A stretch of 38,106 nucleotides of DNA, taken from positions 1-38,106 of the forward strand of contig JAFZWW010000127.1 of assembly GCA_017617005.1 (NCBI GenBank). The letters run 5' to 3'. A model generated the notes under the pieces. It was not told the origin of the DNA, ran no database searches, and saw nothing but the letters and a program-made list of their open reading frames with translations. Shown here in pieces: positions 33,705 through 38,106 of the stretch. The position numbers and the translations under genes were made by a program. The DNA comes from Lachnospiraceae bacterium. Lineage in GTDB: Bacteria > Bacillota > Clostridia > Lachnospirales > Lachnospiraceae. Position 1 is the stretch's first letter, and each line of letters starts with the position of its first letter.

Positions 33705-36700
33705 TTATACTGCAGCGTTTGTGAGTTCCCTGAATGCTTCAAGTTCGGAAGCTTCCCTGGAGATTCCCTGCTCTTCGTACTTTCCGATGGTCCTTATCAT
33801 CTTCTGATAATCCCTTGCAATGATCTTCTTAAATCCGGGAAGTTCATTTTCGAAATTACCGAGTATTTCTTTTCCGAGTTCGGAATCCGTAGCTTTTACA
33901 TAATCCTCAAGGATATCCTTAAGTTCCTCTATGTCGTATTTCTCGGTCACTTCCTCAAGTTCGACCATATCCTTGTTGATCTTGCGGTACAGGCTGTGAT
34001 CCCTGTCGAGTACATATGCGATACCGCCGCTCATACCTGCCGCAAAGTTCTTACCGGTTGCTCCGAGTATTACCGCTCTTCCTCCGGTCATATACTCAAG
34101 ACCGTGATCGCCGCAGCCTTCGGCAACCGCAATGGCACCGGAATTTCTTACGCAGAATCTTTCGCCCGCAACACCGCAGATATATGCTTTACCTGATGTT
34201 GCGCCGTAGAGTGCAACGTTACCGACGATGATGTTCTCAGATGCCTTGAATGGACTCTTCTCGGGAGGAGTAAGAACGAGCTTTCCGCCTGAAAGGCCCT
34301 TACCGAATCCGTCGTTCGCATCACCCTTGAGAGTGATCGTAAGTCCGTGGGGGATGAATGCACCGAATGACTGACCGCCGCCGCCTTCGCAGGTTACATG
34401 GAATCTGTCCTCAGAAAGCTTATTGCAATCCTCGCCGTATTTTCTTACTATCTCGGATCCGAGTATTGTTCCGAAGGTTCTGTCCGTAGAGCTTACCTTA
34501 AGGGATATGGTTGAGTTCTTCTCTTTGGACTTGACCGATTTTTCGAACCAGGGAAGAAGCTTCTTTTCATCGAGAGTCTTTTCGAGTTCGAAGTCAAAGC
34601 TCTGCTTGGGATCGAATCTGTTTTCTTTTTCTGCAGCAAAGCCCTCGGTAAGGATGCGATCGAATGCGATGGTCCTTGCGTGGGGCTGCCTCAGCTGTTC
34701 ACGCTTTCTGAGGCAGTCGGTGCGTCCGATCATTTCATCAACGCTCTTAAATCCGAGTCCCGCCATGATCTCACGAAGCTGCATTGCAACGAATGTCATG
34801 AAGTTCATGAGGTGCTCGGGCTTTCCTGCGAATCTCTTTCTGAGAAGTTCGTTCTGTGTTGCGATACCGACGGGGCAGGTATCCTTGGAGCAGACTCTCA
34901 TCATCATACATCCGAGCGATACGAGCGGAGCTGTTGCAAAACCGAATTCCTCAGCGCCGAGGAATGCAGCGATGGCAACATCACGTCCGGTCATAAGTTT
35001 TCCGTCTGTTTCGATCCTTACCCTTGATCTGAGGCCGCTCTCGATAAGCGCCTGATGTGTCTCGGCAACACCGAGCTCCCAGGGAAGACCTGCGGAGTGG
35101 ACCGAGCTGTAAGGAGCCGCACCTGTTCCTCCGTCATAACCGGAGATGAGAACAACCTGTGCTCCCGCCTTTGCAACGCCGCTTGCGATGGTTCCTACAC
35201 CCGCCTCCGAAACAAGCTTTACGGAGATCCTTGCATCGCGGTTTGCATTCTTAAGATCGTAGATAAGCTGCGCCAGATCCTCGATCGAATAGATATCGTG
35301 ATGAGGAGGCGGTGAGATAAGCTGTACGCCGGGAGTTGAGCATCTTGTCTTTGCAACCCAGGGATATACTTTCTTTGCGGGAAGGTTTCCGCCTTCACCG
35401 GGCTTTGCACCCTGCGCCATCTTGATCTGTATTTCTTTGGCGGAAAGAAGATATTCTTCGGTAACGCCGAAACGTCCGGATGCAACCTGCTTGACCGCAC
35501 TGTTTTTATCTGTTCCGAATCTGTCGGATGCCTCGCCGCCTTCACCTGTATTGGAACGACCGCCGAGTCTGTTCATTGCAATGGCTATGGTCTCGTGTGC
35601 TTCCCTTGAAAGTGAACCGTAGCTCATTGCGCCGACCTGGAATCTCTTGACTATCTCGGATACGGGCTCGACATCATCTATAGAAACGGGTTTTCCTGCG
35701 GGAACGAATTCGAGAAGTCCCCTGAGTGTATGAGGATGAGCCGCATCATCGACAAGTTCGCTGTACTCCTTGAACTTTTCGAAGTCTCCTGTTCTGACAG
35801 CCTGCTGGAGAAGCACGATGGTCTTGGGGCTGTAGAGATGATCCTCCTTGCCCTCACCGCTTCTTAAATTATGGAAGCCTGTGCTGTCGAGCACGGGATC
35901 GATGGGAAGACCCATGGGATCGAATGCCCTGTCATGTCTGTAAGCGATGCCTTCTTCGAGTTCCTTGACACCGATTCCGCCGACCCTGCTGGATACGCCG
36001 GTGAAATATTTATCGATGACTTCATCGGAAAGACCGATCGCTTCAAAAATTCTTGCGGACTGATATGACTGGATGGTGGATATACCCATCTTGGCTGCGA
36101 TCTTAACGACACCGGAAAGAAGTGCATGATCGAAATCATCGATTGCGGTATGAAGATCCTTGTCCAGAAGTCCGAGGGTAATGAGTTCTCCGATACATTC
36201 ATGTGCAAGATAAGGATTTACCGCACGTGCACCGAAGCCGAGGATACATGCGGTCTGATGTACATCCCTTACCTCTGCGGTCTCGAGGATGAGTGATACC
36301 GCAGTTCTCTTCTTGGTATGTACGAGATGCTGCTCAACTGCGGATACCGCAAGGAGTGCGGGAATGGGTACATGGTTTTCGTCAACTCCCCTGTCGGAAA
36401 GAATGACGACATTCGCACCGCCCGATACCGCACGGTCAACGGACAGATAGAGCTGCTCAACCGCACGTGAAAGTGAGGTGTGCTTATAATATAGAAGTGA
36501 TACGGTTTCGGTCTTGAAGCCCTTGTGCTTCATCGAGCGGATCTTCATGAGATCCACGCCGGTGAGAACGGGGTTGTTTACTTCGAGCACGGTGCAGTTC
36601 TCACTCTTTTCACTTAAGAGATCGCCGTCGGATCCAATGTAGACCGTAGTGTCGGTAACGATCTTCTCACGGAGTGAGTCGATGGGAGGATTGGTTACCT

Positions 36701-38106
36701 GCGCAAACTGCTGCTTGAAGAAACCATAGAGCAGGGGATGATTTTCCGAAAGGGATGCAAGAGGAACATCATGCCCCATCGATACGGTAGGCTCTGCGCC
36801 GTTTGTTGCAGCCTCGAGGATATATGACTTAACCTCTTCGTAGCTGTAACCGAATACCTTGTAAAGTCTGTCACGCTCTTCCTGGGTGTGTGAAGGCACC
36901 TGATGATTGGGAATGACAAGGTCTTTTAAGTGGATGAGGTGTGCATCGAGCCACTCACCGTAAGGATTTGATGATGCATAGAATTCCTTGCACTCGTCAT
37001 CGGAGATGATCCTCTTTTTCTTCGTATCAACGAGGAGCATTCTTCCGGGAGTGAGTCTTGATTTCTTGATGATGTGCTCGGGTGCGATATCGAGTACGCC
37101 TACCTCCGAAGAAAGGATGAGGCGGTTATCATCGGTAATATAATATCTGGAAGGCCTGAGTCCGTTACGGTCAAGAGTTGCACCGAAAAGTTCGCCGTCC
37201 GTGAAAAGGATCGCGGCGGGACCGTCCCAGGGTTCCATCATTGTTGCATAATAATGGTAGAAATCCTTCTTGGATTCGCTCATGAACCGGTTGTGCTTCC
37301 AAGGCTCGGGGATGAGTGCCATCATTGCGAGCGGAAGATCCATTCCGTTCATGTAAAGGAATTCGAGAGTATTGTCGAGCATTGCGGAATCGGATCCGCT
37401 TGCAGAGATGACCGGATAGATCTTGCTCGCGTCCTCTTCGAGAAGCTTGGAGTGCATTGTCTCTTCACGTGCAAGCATTCTGTCGGAGTTGCCGCGGATG
37501 GTATTGATCTCACCGTTATGTGCGATGAATCTGTAAGGATGTGCTCTTTCCCAGCTGGGAAGAGTGTTGGTCGAGAATCTGGAGTGGACAAGTGCCACTG
37601 CGGAAAGATAATCCTTGCTCTGAAGATCGTCGTAGAATCTTCTGAGCTGGCCTACAAGGAACATTCCCTTGTAAACGATGGTGCGTGATGAAAGCGAGCA
37701 GATGTATGTATCATCGGATGACTGCTCGAACTCTCTTCTTACAACATAAAGCCTTCTGTCAAAATCAATTCCCTTTTCGATCTGAGCAGGCTTTTTAAGG
37801 AAGCACTGCCAGATCGAGGGCTGACAGTCGAGTGCTCTCTTTCCGAGGATCTCGGGATGAATGGGAACCTCTCTCCAGCCGATCGTATCTATTCCTTCTT
37901 TTCCCGCGATAACTTCAAAAAGTCTCTTTGCAAAGGTTCTCTTAAGTTCATCCTGGGGAAGGAAGAACATACCGATACCGTACTCGCCTGCATTCCCGAT
38001 CTTCATTCCGATCTTCTTACATGCGGCAGAAAAGAAAGGATGGGAGATCTGCAGCAGGATTCCTACACCGTCTCCTACCTTGCCGCTTGCATCCTTACCT
38101 GCTCTG
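33705..38106 (-). CDS. gltB: Glutamate synthase large subunit, 5' end beyond the window
   Basis: About 1466 residues of a roughly 1500-residue protein are present. It converts glutamine and 2-oxoglutarate to two glutamates. The frame stays open past an internal ATG at 38006 to the edge and reads DASGKVGDGVGILLQISHPFF, the usual GltB sequence a short way after the catalytic N-terminal Cys; that Cys is outside. Domains in order: class II amidotransferase, central domain, FMN domain (GEGGEASDRFG, and CMMMRVCSKDTC for the 3Fe-4S cluster), and the C-terminal GxGxG beta-helix (GGGGQSFGAFIPHG). It is followed by gltD on the same strand. Its promoter and leader cannot be seen. Confidence 0.98.
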   Translation of the reverse strand, partial: RAGKDASGKVGDGVGILLQISHPFFSAACKKIGMKIGNAGEYGIGMFFLPQDELKRTFAKRLFEVIAGKEGIDTIGWREVPIHPEILGKRALDCQPSIWQCFLKKPAQIEKGIDFDRRLYVVRREFEQSSDDTYICSLSSRTIVYKGMFLVGQLRRFYDDLQSKDYLSAVALVHSRFSTNTLPSWERAHPYRFIAHNGEINTIRGNSDRMLAREETMHSKLLEEDASKIYPVISASGSDSAMLDNTLEFLYMNGMDLPLAMMALIPEPWKHNRFMSESKKDFYHYYATMMEPWDGPAAILFTDGELFGATLDRNGLRPSRYYITDDNRLILSSEVGVLDIAPEHIIKKSRLTPGRMLLVDTKKKRIISDDECKEFYASSNPYGEWLDAHLIHLKDLVIPNHQVPSHTQEERDRLYKVFGYSYEEVKSYILEAATNGAEPTVSMGHDVPLASLSENHPLLYGFFKQQFAQVTNPPIDSLREKIVTDTTVYIGSDGDLLSEKSENCTVLEVNNPVLTGVDLMKIRSMKHKGFKTETVSLLYYKHTSLSRAVEQLYLSVDRAVSGGANVVILSDRGVDENHVPIPALLAVSAVEQHLVHTKKRTAVSLILETAEVRDVHQTACILGFGARAVNPYLAHECIGELITLGLLDKDLHTAIDDFDHALLSGVVKIAAKMGISTIQSYQSARIFEAIGLSDEVIDKYFTGVSSRVGGIGVKELEEGIAYRHDRAFDPMGLPIDPVLDSTGFHNLRSGEGKEDHLYSPKTIVLLQQAVRTGDFEKFKEYSELVDDAAHPHTLRGLLEFVPAGKPVSIDDVEPVSEIVKRFQVGAMSYGSLSREAHETIAIAMNRLGGRSNTGEGGEASDRFGTDKNSAVKQVASGRFGVTEEYLLSAKEIQIKMAQGAKPGEGGNLPAKKVYPWVAKTRCSTPGVQLISPPPHHDIYSIEDLAQLIYDLKNANRDARISVKLVSEAGVGTIASGVAKAGAQVVLISGYDGGTGAAPYSSVHSAGLPWELGVAETHQALIESGLRSRVRIETDGKLMTGRDVAIAAFLGAEEFGFATAPLVSLGCMMMRVCSKDTCPVGIATQNELLRKRFAGKPEHLMNFMTFVAMQLREIMAGLGFKSVDEMIGRTDCLRKREQLRQPHARTIAFDRILTEGFAAEKENRFDPKQSFDFELEKTLDEKKLLPWFEKSVKSKEKNSTISLKVSSTDRTFGTILGSEIVRKYGEDCNKLSEDRFHVTCEGGGGQSFGAFIPHGLTITLKGDANDGFGKGLSGGKLVLTPPEKSPFKASENIIVGNVALYGATSGKAYICGVAGERFCVRNSGAIAVAEGCGDHGLEYMTGGRAVILGATGKNFAAGMSGGIAYVLDRDHSLYRKINKDMVELEEVTEKYDIEELKDILEDYVKATDSELGKEILGNFENELPGFKKIIARDYQKMIRTIGKYEEQGISREASELEAFRELTNAAV

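Noticed and set aside
33450-34196. Long open frame (248 codons) on the plus strand opposite gltD and gltB
   Set aside because: It lies antisense to two clearly identified genes, has no SD or promoter and no recognisable domain. Similar antisense frames occur opposite most genes here because of codon bias.
34423-35055. Open frame of 210 codons opposite gltB
   Set aside because: Ser/Leu/Pro-rich shadow composition, no homology seen, wholly inside gltB.

Overview
The window looks like chromosomal core DNA of a Clostridia bacterium, most likely Lachnospiraceae. This is inferred from protein families, not from a marker gene: a glutamine synthetase with an adjacent ANTAR regulator, a type III glutamine synthetase, LacI-type-sensor/GGDEF fusions, DUF5711- and DUF6935-like proteins, and Gram-positive lipoprotein signals. 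Coding density is very high. No rRNA, tRNA, CRISPR array, insertion sequence or phage gene was seen. No gap between genes exceeds 300 bases. All genes are on the minus strand except two GGDEF proteins and one small gene.

Layout from left to right. (1) 1-3994, minus strand: an AEC-family transporter, an MBOAT O-acyltransferase with its SGNH-type partner, and the membrane N-terminus of a sensor gene cut by the left edge. (2) 4205-11648: two paralogous cytoplasmic LacI-sensor/GGDEF proteins (plus strand) flank an opposed operon of an alpha/beta hydrolase and an LtaS/OpgB-type phosphoglycerol transferase. The second GGDEF gene is followed by a small DUF6935-like gene. (3) 11749-13323: a large lipoprotein bounded by terminators. 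(4) 13474-19383: an apparent operon pfk-dnaX-ybaB/ebfC-recR-galM-DUF5711. (5) 19524-26857: pyrG-purF-carA-carB, tightly packed or overlapping. (6) 26946-38106: glnN (GSIII), a lipoprotein, an ANTAR regulator, glnA (short GSI), gltD, and gltB, which runs off the right edge.

Regions 5 and 6 together (about 18.6 kb) are nearly all enzymes that make or spend glutamine: GOGAT, two glutamine synthetases, CTP synthase, PRPP amidotransferase and carbamoyl-phosphate synthetase. The strongest regulatory signal is here. glnA and glnN each have a sigma-A-like promoter followed at once by a small hairpin with an A-A-N-G-G-C hexaloop. That matches the A1/G4 rule for RNA hairpins bound by ANTAR antiterminators. 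In both leaders this hairpin overlaps the left arm of a strong intrinsic terminator, so the two structures exclude each other. The only ANTAR protein in the window is encoded directly after glnA, and its receiver domain has lost its phosphorylation residues. The proposed circuit is phosphorylation-independent antitermination of both glutamine synthetases. It departs from the two-hairpin canon because only one hairpin fits downstream of the predicted transcription starts.

Several starts were moved from the longest reading frame on Shine-Dalgarno (SD), promoter or homology grounds: the AEC transporter, the first GGDEF protein, the DUF6935-like gene, carA and the second lipoprotein. gltB was extended to the window edge because its frame stays open and in-family.
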